A stretch of DNA of 7,239 nt from Acidobacteriota bacterium (lineage in GTDB: Bacteria > Acidobacteriota > Blastocatellia > Pyrinomonadales > Pyrinomonadaceae), in contig JAKOSS010000084.1 of NCBI GenBank assembly GCA_029777145.1, forward strand, positions 1 to 7,239. Direction: 5' to 3'. Each line of letters starts with the position of its first letter. Within the stretch, counting starts at the first letter, position 1. Of this stretch, positions 1 to 6,833 are shown one piece after another. A program made the translations under genes and the position numbers. The notes under the pieces were generated by a model. The model saw only the letters and a list, made by a program, of their open reading frames with translations. It did no database searches and was not told the origin of the DNA.

Positions 1-1
1 C

Positions 2-2404
2 GCCGGCGGATCGGTTCTTGAAAAGGCGTCGGAAGTGTTCGATGCCTGGTGCGCGGCGCTCGAACGCGTCGCCCGGCACGGCAACGCGGTCCTGATCTCA
101 TTCCTCCGCGCGACGCCGCGGTTTTTCGTCCAGCTTGGAGCATTGAAAAAACACGAGGACAAGATCGCCGTCGCGGGAAAGGTCCTCGATCTCGTTTCGG
201 AAATCGCCGTCAGCGACGCGGAAAGCGCGCTCGCGGCGTTCAAATCGTCGGCCGGCGCGCTCAAATCCGTCTCGCTCGATCAGTTCGAAGAGTGGGTTGA
301 AACGGGTCTTGCCGAAAAGGAAGGCTCGTCCGCAAAGGCGCGTAAGAGTTATTTCGCGCTCGAAACACGGCATTCGAACGAGATGCTCCGCGAAGGCCAC
401 GAAGGACTTCCGCTCGATTCGGTCCAAACGGTTCTGCGGATCTACGTCGAGGGACTGACCGGACGCGAGATCGAGATCGCGCCGCTCTCGGCGATGCCGC
501 AGGAATCGCGCATCGGCGACGGAAAGACGATCTATCTTCCGGCGAACGTCGACGAGTTCAACTCCGACGAGCTTGATTTCCGGCTTTACAAGGTGCTCGC
601 CGCGCACGGCGCCGGACAGATCGAGTTCGGGACGTTCACCAAGGATTCAAAGGAACTCAAAGCCGCGTACGCCGAACTTGCCGCGCTCTATGAATCGACG
701 GCCGACGAGACCGACGCCTTCTCGCTCGCCGGTTACATCGAGGACGTTCGGAAAGGCGAGAAAGCCATGAGCGAAGACGAGATCCGCGCCGAGCTCAAGA
801 AACGCGTCAAGAAGCTGCCGAAAGGTTCCGATTACCGCGACGTGCTTCAGGTCTTCCCGGAACCGCGTCTCGCGCGACGGATCTTCGGCACGATGGAGAA
901 CGCACGCATCGACGCCGCGCTTCGGCGAACCTATCGCGGGCTTCGAAAAGATCTCGACCTGATGCGCAACTTCCTGCGCCAGCGCCGGCCGATGATCTTC
1001 GACGTCCCGATGAACCAGGTTCCGTTCGAGCTGCTTTTCCAGATCACGATGTGCGGCGGCGCAACGGACGACGCTCGGCAGTTCTACGGACAGATCGTGT
1101 CCGAGATCGAAACGATCATCGAAAATTATCTGGTCCGCGATTCGATCCCAGATCCGCATTCGGCGATCCCAAATGTCGCGGACAGTCTGATGGCGACGTC
1201 GCGCGTTTACACGTTATTTCAAAACATAACTCCCGAGGAAACGCAGTCGGCGGAGTCTGAGAATCAGGAAAAAGGCGAGTTCGCGTACGAGGACAAGCAG
1301 GCCGAAGAATCCGTTCTCGAAAGCCAGGTCGAACGCGAACGCAAGCAGAAAAAGGCGCAGGACATCAAGGATCTGTTCAATGCCTGGAACGCGCTCGAAG
1401 ACGATGACGAAGAGCCCGACGATCTCCAGGGCGCCGAGGTCTGGTCAACATCCGAGATGCCCGAACAGCCGCTCGAGGCCGGCGACGTCGCGTTCTCGTA
1501 CGACGAATGGGACCGCGAACTGAACGACTATCGCGTGGGTTGGAGCCGCGTCATCGAGAAGAAAGTGCGTCAGGGCGACCGCAATTTCGTCGAACTTGCG
1601 CGGTCGCGTTACCGCGGAGTGATCTCGTCCATCCGGCACCAATTTCAGTTGATGAAGCCCGAGAATCTGACGCGGATCAACCGTGAGATCGACGGCGAAG
1701 ATTATGATCTGAACGCACTGATCGACTACGTCGTCGACAAACGCGCCGACGGGCAGCAGTCGGAAAATGTTTATACGAAACGACTTAGAAAGCAGCGCGA
1801 CGTCGCCGTCTCGATCCTGCTCGACCAGTCGTCGTCTACGGCGCGGACGATCACGCGCAATCCGCTGCAGCCTTACACGCATCCCGGCCGGCGGATCATC
1901 GAGGTCGAAAAGGAAGGTCTCGTGCTCATGAGCGAGGCGCTCGAGGCGGTCGGCGACGTCTATTCGATCAGCGGCTTTACGAGCGAAGGACGCCGAAACG
2001 TCAAGTTTTACGTCGTCAAGGATTTCGGAGAAAAGTACTCGGAAGAAGTCGAAAAGCGGATCGGCGGGATCACATTTCAAAACAACACGCGGATGGGCGC
2101 GGCGATCCGTCACGCCGTCGCCAAGCTTGTCCGTCAGGAATCGCGGACGAAGCTCCTGATCATCCTCACCGACGGTCGACCGTACGATCATGATTACGGC
2201 GACGCGCGGTACGCACGCGAGGACGTCCGCGAGGCGCTGACCGAAGCCAAAACGATGGGAATCACGCCGTTCTGCATCACCATCGACCGCGAATCCGAGG
2301 CCGAACTTCGCGATCTCTACGGCGACGTCGGATACACGATCATCGACGACGTTCTCAGTCTTCCGGAACGGATGCCGAACATCTACCGGCGCCTGACCAG
2401 TTAG
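2..2404 (+). CDS. NorD/CbbO-type VWA-domain protein (MoxR-associated), 5'-partial
   Basis: The reading frame is open to the left edge, and residues before the first possible start (GTG at 35) read on smoothly with no ribosome site, so the true start lies upstream. Numbering from that GTG, 789 residues are present. The last ~200 form a VWA domain with a complete MIDAS: DxSxS at D597/S599/S601, Thr at T685 (NNTRMG) and Asp at D713 (LTDGRP). The later segments REDVREAL and PFCITID are typical of NorD and CbbO. The N-terminal ~450 residues are helical and match the long form of the family ([32 protein letters not shown]). A highly charged acidic linker (EDDDEEPDD, about residue 458) separates the halves. 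Family members work with a MoxR/NorQ/CbbQ AAA+ ATPase to activate or load metal into enzymes, in the cytoplasm. No nitric oxide reductase or Rubisco gene is visible here, so the client is unknown and a norD symbol would overreach. Confidence 0.88.
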   Translation, partial: AGGSVLEKASEVFDAWCAALERVARHGNAVLISFLRATPRFFVQLGALKKHEDKIAVAGKVLDLVSEIAVSDAESALAAFKSSAGALKSVSLDQFEEWVETGLAEKEGSSAKARKSYFALETRHSNEMLREGHEGLPLDSVQTVLRIYVEGLTGREIEIAPLSAMPQESRIGDGKTIYLPANVDEFNSDELDFRLYKVLAAHGAGQIEFGTFTKDSKELKAAYAELAALYESTADETDAFSLAGYIEDVRKGEKAMSEDEIRAELKKRVKKLPKGSDYRDVLQVFPEPRLARRIFGTMENARIDAALRRTYRGLRKDLDLMRNFLRQRRPMIFDVPMNQVPFELLFQITMCGGATDDARQFYGQIVSEIETIIENYLVRDSIPDPHSAIPNVADSLMATSRVYTLFQNITPEETQSAESENQEKGEFAYEDKQAEESVLESQVERERKQKKAQDIKDLFNAWNALEDDDEEPDDLQGAEVWSTSEMPEQPLEAGDVAFSYDEWDRELNDYRVGWSRVIEKKVRQGDRNFVELARSRYRGVISSIRHQFQLMKPENLTRINREIDGEDYDLNALIDYVVDKRADGQQSENVYTKRLRKQRDVAVSILLDQSSSTARTITRNPLQPYTHPGRRIIEVEKEGLVLMSEALEAVGDVYSISGFTSEGRRNVKFYVVKDFGEKYSEEVEKRIGGITFQNNTRMGAAIRHAVAKLVRQESRTKLLIILTDGRPYDHDYGDARYAREDVREALTEAKTMGITPFCITIDRESEAELRDLYGDVGYTIIDDVLSLPERMPNIYRRLTS

Positions 2405-2407
2405 TTA

Positions 2408-2435
2408 GGGAGTCGGGAGTCGGGAGTCGGGAGTC
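2408..2435. repeat. 4 x 7-bp perfect tandem repeat (GGGAGTC)
   Basis: Four exact head-to-tail copies of GGGAGTC start four bases after the stop codon of the VWA gene. They are followed by two CCTGGA copies (2435-2440 and 2443-2448). There is no hairpin or T-run, so this is not a recognisable intrinsic terminator. The same 7-bp period with other motifs occurs in three more arrays in this window. Confidence 0.9.
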
Positions 2436-2448
2436 CTGGAATCCTGGA

Positions 2449-2490
2449 AAATCGCAAATCGCAAATCGAAATTCGCAAATGGAAATGGAC
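2449..2490. repeat. 6-unit degenerate 7-bp tandem repeat (AAATCGC type)
   Basis: Six consecutive heptads read AAATCGC, AAATCGC, AAATCGA, AATTCGC, AAATGGA and AATGGAC. The first two are identical and the rest drift by one to four bases. The array fills most of the spacer upstream of the adenosyltransferase, and its last bases overlap the candidate -35 element. Function is unknown; slippage-derived spacer DNA or a protein-binding array are both possible. Confidence 0.8.
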
Positions 2491-2515
2491 TTTTCGGACG
2501 TGCGAAACTAAGTTC
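2486..2515 (+). promoter_or_regulatory. Candidate promoter for the adenosyltransferase gene
   Basis: TGGACT (2486-2491), four of six matches to TTGACA, is followed after 17 bp by TAAGTT (2509-2514), a weak -10-like hexamer. The -10 ends six bases before the ATG at 2521, and no Shine-Dalgarno is present, so a leaderless or nearly leaderless transcript is possible. GGAC-N17-CTAAGTTC recurs with identical spacing before the M1 peptidase gene. The call rests on pattern alone. Confidence 0.35.
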
Positions 2516-2520
2516 TTACT

Positions 2521-3096
2521 ATGAGCATTGCGACCAAGACGGGTGACAAGGGTACGACAGCATTGATCGGCGGCGAGCGTGTCTCGAAGGCTGACTTTCG
2601 CGTCGAGACGTACGGAACGATCGACGAACTGGGCGCGGCGATGGGCTTTGCGCGCTCGATCTGCGCCGACGCCGGAATCAACGATCTGACGAAAAAGATC
2701 CAGCGCGAACTTTTCCTGGTTGCCGGTTCGGTCGCGAATCCGCGCTTCGAAGATGCTCCGCAGCCGTACGTGACTCCGCAGATGGTCGACGATCTCACTA
2801 CCGAAGTCGGCCGCATCGAATCGATGGAAGGCATTCTCTCCGACTGGAGCCTTCCCGGCGACGTTTCCGCCGCGGCCGCGTTCGACGTCGCGCGAACGAT
2901 CTGCCGTCGCGCCGAGCGATGCGTTGTTAGGATGAATGAATCGGGTGAGAACGTCGACACGCAGATCATCACTTATCTCAACCGCCTCTCCGATCTTCTT
3001 TGGTTGATCGGCCGATATCTCGAGCTCAAGGCCGGCGTCGACTCCTCGCTCCGCGACGACGAACACAAAGGCAACAAATGGTCGCGGGCGTGGTGA
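2521..3096 (+). CDS. pduO: PduO-type cob(I)alamin/cob(I)yrinic acid a,c-diamide adenosyltransferase
   Basis: A 191-residue cytoplasmic enzyme that transfers the 5'-deoxyadenosyl group of ATP to cob(I)alamin, making adenosylcobalamin for B12-dependent enzymes. Its length fits the family, which acts as a trimer. Visible signatures are the N-terminal ATP loop TGDKGTT (residues 7-13), the ERVSK segment followed by ETYGTIDELG (29-38), and the core helix ARTICRRAER (124-133). R125 and R129 match the catalytic arginines R128 and R132 of Lactobacillus reuteri PduO. The closing NRLSDLLW segment is also typical. The loop usually reading FILPGG is DWSLPGD here, placing W109 at the position of the corrinoid-pocket Phe112 and D114 at a usual Gly. 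The ATG at 2521 is chosen because the conserved motif begins a few residues later. There is no Shine-Dalgarno. It stands alone, with no other cobalamin gene or B12-dependent mutase nearby. Confidence 0.93.
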   Translation: MSIATKTGDKGTTALIGGERVSKADFRVETYGTIDELGAAMGFARSICADAGINDLTKKIQRELFLVAGSVANPRFEDAPQPYVTPQMVDDLTTEVGRIESMEGILSDWSLPGDVSAAAAFDVARTICRRAERCVVRMNESGENVDTQIITYLNRLSDLLWLIGRYLELKAGVDSSLRDDEHKGNKWSRAW

Positions 3097-3098
3097 CA

Positions 3099-3134
3099 GA
3101 AATTCCGGAATTTCAGAATTCCAAATTCCAAGAT
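3099..3134. repeat. 16-bp perfect palindrome running into AATTCCA heptads
   Basis: GAAATTCCGGAATTTC (3099-3114) is its own reverse complement. It begins three bases after the adenosyltransferase stop. The same 7-bp register continues as AAATTCC, GGAATTT, CAGAATT, CCAAATT and CCAAGAT to 3134, including two exact AATTCCA copies (3117-3130). With no loop and no T-run it is a poor intrinsic terminator. The AATTCCA unit also builds the inverted repeat near 6841-6906. Confidence 0.75.
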
Positions 3135-3143
3135 CAACCTCGA

Positions 3144-3178
3144 CTATCAGTTATCCGCTCTCCGCTTTCAGCTATTCC
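3144..3178. repeat. 5-unit degenerate 7-bp tandem repeat (CTNTCMG type)
   Basis: Five consecutive heptads read CTATCAG, TTATCCG, CTCTCCG, CTTTCAG and CTATTCC. They are offset by two bases from the register of the AATTCCA array just upstream. They lie between the adenosyltransferase and the secreted-protein gene and code for nothing recognisable. Confidence 0.7.
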
Positions 3179-3252
3179 GAGTTTTCGATGATACAGAAAA
3201 ATTTCGTGGTCCCAAGCAACTATGTTGCGATTGCGACTCTCAAAATAGACGC

Positions 3253-3257
3253 GGAGG
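3253..3257 (+). promoter_or_regulatory. Shine-Dalgarno site (GGAGG) fixing the start at 3264
   Basis: GGAGG lies six bases upstream of the ATG at 3264. It is the only strong ribosome binding site before any gene start in the window. It supports this start over an in-frame ATG at 3188 belonging to a different, non-coding frame. Confidence 0.85.
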
Positions 3258-3263
3258 TCTTTT

Positions 3264-3758
3264 ATGAAGTTGATTTTCCTGACGCTCGTCGTCCTCGCGT
3301 TCTGTATCGGAGTTTTCGCCCAAACCGATCCCCAGACGGTCAAAGTCGAAGAGTTTTTCCTTGCCAAAGACGACGGTTCAGGAAATGCCGGCGACACCGT
3401 CGAGTCGTTCACGACCACCGATATTCCGATCCACTGCGTCGTCATGCTCGATTCAATGCAGCGAACGAAGGTGAAACTGGTCTTCGTTGCGGTAAACGTG
3501 AAGGGCGTCAAACCGGAGAAACAGGTTTTCGTAACCAATTTCACGACGAACGGCGAGCAAAACCAGGTGAACTTCACCGGACGTCCGGGCAACTCAACGT
3601 GGAACGCCGGCGAATACCGGATCGACATCTATCTCAATGACTCGCTCGCGACCAGCAAGACGTTCGAGATCGCGTCGGCGGCGGCCGTTCCGCCGAATGC
3701 AGCCACCGAGTTTGCTCCGAAAACAAAACCACGCACCCGACGCGCGCGAAAGCCGTGA
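3264..3758 (+). CDS. Small secreted protein, predicted beta-sandwich, function unknown
   Basis: I do not recognise this 164-residue protein as a named family. It begins with a clear Sec signal peptide: MK, then a hydrophobic stretch (LIFLTLVVLAFCIGVF), with likely cleavage after VFA19. C14 is not in a lipobox because Phe precedes it, so a lipoprotein is unlikely. The mature part alternates beta-like segments (IHCVVML, KVKLVFVAV, KQVFVTNFT). It ends in a segment of the type W-x-A-G-x-Y-x-x-x-I-Y-L-N (WNAGEYRIDIYLN), the closing strands seen in many Ig-like or fibronectin-like periplasmic proteins. The last ~25 residues are Ala/Pro-rich and then very basic (RTRRARKP). A strong GGAGG sets the start. 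The next gene begins 41 bases after the stop, suggesting co-transcription and a shared envelope role. Confidence 0.8.
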   Translation: MKLIFLTLVVLAFCIGVFAQTDPQTVKVEEFFLAKDDGSGNAGDTVESFTTTDIPIHCVVMLDSMQRTKVKLVFVAVNVKGVKPEKQVFVTNFTTNGEQNQVNFTGRPGNSTWNAGEYRIDIYLNDSLATSKTFEIASAAAVPPNAATEFAPKTKPRTRRARKP

Positions 3759-3799
3759 TCTATGGCAAAAATCGTGATCCCGGGGCGTTCTCTTTTTGT

Positions 3800-4927
3800 A
3801 TGAGAAGAACTCTCTTCGGAATCATCGTCATCATCGCCGCCGTCATTTCCGCAAACGCGAATGACGGCGTTTTTTATGCCTCGGGAAACACGCTGATCCC
3901 GCTTCAGGAAACGCGGATCTCGCTGCGAAAGGAATTGCTGAAATTTTACGTCGTCGATCACGGTTACGCCCGGGTCGAGGTCGATTTCGAGTTCTTCAAT
4001 CCCGCGGCCGACAAGACCGTAACCGTCGGATTCGTCACGCCGCCGGCATTCGGAGATATTTCGGATGAAGAATCGAACCATCCGTTCATCACTGAATTCA
4101 CGGTCAACGTCAACGGAACGGACGTTCCGTTCAAGGTCAAAAAACTCTCGCAGACCTCATTCAAACTCGGAACGGCGGCCGCTTCGGGCTTCGACTTCGT
4201 TTACTTTTTCCCGGTCAAATTCAAACGCGGACTGAACAAGATCCGCCACACGTACCGGTTTCGCGGCGGCGCGAGCGTTGAATTGCAGCGCGACTTCGCC
4301 TACCAGATCACGACCGGAAAGCGCTGGGCGAATCGCCGGATCGACGACTTCGAACTTCAGCTCCATCTCGACAACGGCATCTTCGCCGTCATCGATTCCT
4401 TTCAGAAAACGCGGATCGGCGCGAAGTGGGAGATCGTCGGCGACGGCGTCCTCGGTGCAAAGCCGCGCGAATGGTTCGACCCGAAAGCGCCGCGCGTGCG
4501 GATGGTTCATCTCAACAACGGATTTCTGAGATTCAAGGCGAAGAATTTCCGTCCCGACAACGATCTTTTCTTTGCCGAATACAACTGGCCGGCCGGATGG
4601 ACCGGCGCCTGGTGCGATTCCGGAAAGAAATGCGACGGACCTGACGAACTTGAGCGGGCAGCGCGGTTCTTCAACCTCGCGCCCTGGTATGAACCCACCG
4701 ACGACGACTTTTCAGAATTGACGGCAAACGATATCCGCATCGTCCGCAACTATTTCTTTGCCGTCCGCGGCTTGCCGTTTCGCGATCCTGAATTGCGCAG
4801 GTTTTTCTCGCAATTCTTTTGGTACAAACCGATCGAGGGACTTTCGCCGGCGGACGTGAAACTGACATCGAGCGAGGAGAAATTCCTGAAAAAACTCGCC
4901 GCGTTCGAGGCGAAAGGCAAATCGTAA
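3800..4927 (+). CDS. Secreted DUF4424-like protein with C-terminal YARHG-like domain
   Basis: A 375-residue exported protein. The frame is open from GTG at 3755, which overlaps the previous stop, but I chose ATG 3800. From there the protein starts with a textbook signal peptide: MRR, hydrophobic IIVIIAAVI, cleavage after ANA20. The earlier GTG would bury it behind 15 charged residues, and neither start has a strong ribosome site. Residues ~21-260 are beta-rich and resemble DUF4424 proteins (NDGVFYASGN opening, strands before and after FFNPAADKTVTVGF, and the YQITTGKRW block); this match is from memory and moderate. C272 and C278 could form a disulfide. Residues ~306-360 look like a YARHG domain: IRIVRN, FAVRG (320-324) in place of YARHG, RRFFSQ, then WYKP (341-344). 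A second WYEP motif at 296-299 suggests a partial duplication. Molecular function is unknown. It is probably co-transcribed with the small secreted protein upstream. Confidence 0.83.
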   Translation: MRRTLFGIIVIIAAVISANANDGVFYASGNTLIPLQETRISLRKELLKFYVVDHGYARVEVDFEFFNPAADKTVTVGFVTPPAFGDISDEESNHPFITEFTVNVNGTDVPFKVKKLSQTSFKLGTAAASGFDFVYFFPVKFKRGLNKIRHTYRFRGGASVELQRDFAYQITTGKRWANRRIDDFELQLHLDNGIFAVIDSFQKTRIGAKWEIVGDGVLGAKPREWFDPKAPRVRMVHLNNGFLRFKAKNFRPDNDLFFAEYNWPAGWTGAWCDSGKKCDGPDELERAARFFNLAPWYEPTDDDFSELTANDIRIVRNYFFAVRGLPFRDPELRRFFSQFFWYKPIEGLSPADVKLTSSEEKFLKKLAAFEAKGKS

Positions 4928-4941
4928 CGGCGAAATTTGCC

Positions 4942-4971
4942 CGGACGGCGGTTAAGAATTAACCTAAGTTC
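4942..4971 (+). promoter_or_regulatory. Candidate promoter for the M1 peptidase gene
   Basis: CGGACG (4942-4947), a weak -35-like hexamer, is followed after 17 bp by TAAGTT (4965-4970), four bases before the ATG at 4975. The GGAC and CTAAGTTC blocks and the 17-bp gap between them are the same as before the adenosyltransferase gene. No Shine-Dalgarno is present. The -10-like block is so close to the ATG that a transcript starting downstream of it would lose the start codon's leader, so the element might instead act in translation or as a protein site. Confidence 0.3.
4950..4964. promoter_or_regulatory. Inverted repeat GGTTAA-GAA-TTAACC, possible operator
   Basis: Two perfect 6-bp arms (4950-4955 and 4959-4964) flank a 3-base centre. 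The dyad sits between the candidate -35 and -10 elements of the M1 peptidase gene, ten bases before the ATG, where a repressor would block transcription. It is short enough to arise by chance. Confidence 0.3.
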
Positions 4972-4974
4972 GTT

Positions 4975-6828
4975 ATGAAACCACGATTTGCCGTCTATTT
5001 CGCACTTGTATTCATGTTCACGGCGTCGTTGGCGAATGCTCAAAAATTCGCCGACGACATCCATTCATACGCCGATCCGAACGCCGTTCGCGTGACCAAC
5101 GTCGATCTCGACTGGACCGTTTCGTTCGAACAAAAGACAATTTCCGGATTCGCCACGCTGAGTTTGGAACGGACCGACAAGTCAGCGCCGCTGCTGCTCG
5201 ACACGCGCGATCTCAAGATCTTCAGTGCCGAGGCGTCACCGGACAACCGCCGCTACGACCTGACGAAGTTCGAACTCGCGCCAGCCGACAAGATCCTCGG
5301 ATCAAAGCTGACGGTCCAACTGCCGGACGGTGCAAAGTTCGTGCGGATCTATTATTCGTCGAGCCCGAACGCGTCCGGCCTGCAATGGCTTTCGCCCGAA
5401 CAGACCGCCGGAAAGCAGCAGCCGTACATGTTCTCGCAGGCGCAGGCGATCCACGCGCGATCGTTTATTCCTCTCCAGGATTCGCCACAGGTACGCATCA
5501 CGTACTCGGCCCGCGTCCGAACTCCGAGTGATCTTTTGGCGGTGATGAGCGCCGAAGGAAATTCAAGGACGAACGTCCGGACCGGCGATTACCGTTTCAA
5601 CATGCGCCATCCGATCCCGCCGTACCTGATCGCGATCGGCGTCGGCGACATCAAGTTCAAGAGCCTCGGAGCGCGAACCGGCGTCTACACCGAACCGTCG
5701 ATGCTCGCAAAAGCCGCGTGGGAACTGGCCGATACCGAGAAAATGGTCCGCGCGACGGAGCGCATATATGGTCCGTATCGTTGGGGACGCTATGATCTGC
5801 TCGTGCTTCCGCCGAGCTTTCCCTTCGGCGGAATGGAAAATCCGATGCTGACGTTCGCGACGCCGACGATCCTCGCCGGCGACCGCAGCCTCGTGTCGCT
5901 CGTCGCGCACGAACTCGCACACTCGTGGTCGGGCAATCTCGTGACCAACGCGACCTGGCGCGATTTTTGGCTGAACGAAGGCTGCACGACGTATCTCGAA
6001 CGGCGGATCATCGAGGCGGTTTACGGCGTCAACCGGCGCGAGATGGAAGCGATGCTCGGCAAGCGGACGCTGATGGGCGAACTCGCCGAATTCGGACCCG
6101 CCGACCAGATCCTCCATGTCGATCTCGCCGGCCGCGATCCGGACGACGGGATGACGAACGTTCCGTACGAAAAGGGCGCGCTCTTCCTGCGCTATCTCGA
6201 GGAGAAATTCGGCCGGCCGCGTTTTGACGCGTTCATGAAAGGCTACTTCAATTCGCACGCGTTCCAATCGATCACGACCGAGACATTCGCCGATTATCTC
6301 GAAAGGAACCTGCTCAAACGCTATCCCGGAAAGGTCACGCGCGCCGAGGCCGACGTCTGGATGAACGAGCCCGGACTCCCGTCGAGCGCGCCCGATCCGA
6401 AATCGGACAATTTCGCCATCGTTGCGAAAGAAGCGACCGATTTTTCGAACGGATCGCTCGCGCTGAACGTTATCAACACCAAGAAGTGGACGACGCAGGA
6501 ATGGCTTCAATTCCTGAAATCGATGCCTGAGAATCTTCCGACGACGAAAATGGCGGAACTTGATCAGGCGTTCGGTCTGACGAAGGCCGGAAATTCGGAG
6601 ATCTCGTACCAGTGGCTGATGATGTCGATCAAAACGGGATATTCGCCGGCGGACGCAAAGCTCGAAGAATTCCTGACGACGATCGGCCGTCGCAAGTTCG
6701 TCCGGCCATTGTTCATCGAGCTCGCGAAGAAGGATATGCCCCGCGCCTGCGCGATCTATGCAAAAGCGCGTCCGGGCTATCACCCGATCACGCAAAGCTC
6801 GATCGATCCGATCGTGAAGTGTAAGTAG
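4975..6828 (+). CDS. Exported M1 family metallopeptidase, leukotriene-A4-hydrolase type
   Basis: A 617-residue zinc aminopeptidase that removes N-terminal residues from peptides. A signal peptide (cleavage after ANA22) sends it to the periplasm or outside. Domains in order: an N-terminal beta saddle (~23-220) with the substrate-binding QAQA block (Q155, Q157); the catalytic domain with the exopeptidase motif GGMEN (285-289), zinc site HELAH (312-316) and third ligand E335 18 residues on in WLNEG, with E313 as general base; and Y398 in VPYEKG as the transition-state tyrosine. The C-terminal helical domain (~450-617) keeps R572 and K574 in GRRKF, matching R563/K565 that bind the substrate carboxylate in LTA4H, and ends with ARPGYHP. 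This set favours tripeptide-type aminopeptidase activity. D390 matches LTA4H D375, whereas M393 stands where LTA4H has Y378. Length matches the family plus a signal peptide. The start at 4975 is fixed by the signal peptide; there is no Shine-Dalgarno. Confidence 0.95.
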   Translation: MKPRFAVYFALVFMFTASLANAQKFADDIHSYADPNAVRVTNVDLDWTVSFEQKTISGFATLSLERTDKSAPLLLDTRDLKIFSAEASPDNRRYDLTKFELAPADKILGSKLTVQLPDGAKFVRIYYSSSPNASGLQWLSPEQTAGKQQPYMFSQAQAIHARSFIPLQDSPQVRITYSARVRTPSDLLAVMSAEGNSRTNVRTGDYRFNMRHPIPPYLIAIGVGDIKFKSLGARTGVYTEPSMLAKAAWELADTEKMVRATERIYGPYRWGRYDLLVLPPSFPFGGMENPMLTFATPTILAGDRSLVSLVAHELAHSWSGNLVTNATWRDFWLNEGCTTYLERRIIEAVYGVNRREMEAMLGKRTLMGELAEFGPADQILHVDLAGRDPDDGMTNVPYEKGALFLRYLEEKFGRPRFDAFMKGYFNSHAFQSITTETFADYLERNLLKRYPGKVTRAEADVWMNEPGLPSSAPDPKSDNFAIVAKEATDFSNGSLALNVINTKKWTTQEWLQFLKSMPENLPTTKMAELDQAFGLTKAGNSEISYQWLMMSIKTGYSPADAKLEEFLTTIGRRKFVRPLFIELAKKDMPRACAIYAKARPGYHPITQSSIDPIVKCK

Positions 6829-6833
6829 CCGAT

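Noticed and set aside
1445..2191. 248-codon open frame on the - strand opposite the VWA domain
   Set aside because: It lies fully opposite the MIDAS-bearing VWA domain and has the Arg-rich composition of an antisense shadow.
2408..2435. Possible CRISPR or terminator in the GGGAGTC array
   Set aside because: Units are 7 bp with no spacers, so not CRISPR; there is no inverted repeat or T-run, so not an intrinsic terminator.
2401..3066. 221-codon open frame on the - strand over the adenosyltransferase and its spacer
   Set aside because: Its start region is a shadow of a conserved enzyme and its tail is translated heptad repeats; no ribosome site or family signature.
3225..3250. Possible promoter around the doubled TTGCGA upstream of the secreted-protein gene
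   Set aside because: TTGCGA resembles a -35 hexamer, but no acceptable -10 lies 16-18 bases downstream.
3303..3305. C14 of the small secreted protein as a lipobox cysteine
   Set aside because: The preceding residues are L-A-F; Phe at -1 does not fit the lipobox, and a standard cleavage site follows at VFA19.
3188..3640. 150-codon + strand frame overlapping the small secreted protein
   Set aside because: No ribosome site, and the translation becomes Arg-rich once it runs out of frame through the secreted-protein gene, which has a signal peptide and GGAGG.
3755..3799. GTG at 3755 as the start of the YARHG-like protein
   Set aside because: It would add 15 polar residues before a well-formed signal peptide. 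The ATG at 3800 fits better, although coupling to the upstream stop cannot be excluded.
5563..6795. 410-codon open frame on the - strand inside the M1 peptidase gene
   Set aside because: The + strand frame has complete catalytic motifs. The antisense translation is Arg/Asp/Glu-rich with no recognisable motif, as expected opposite a GC-rich gene that avoids certain codons.
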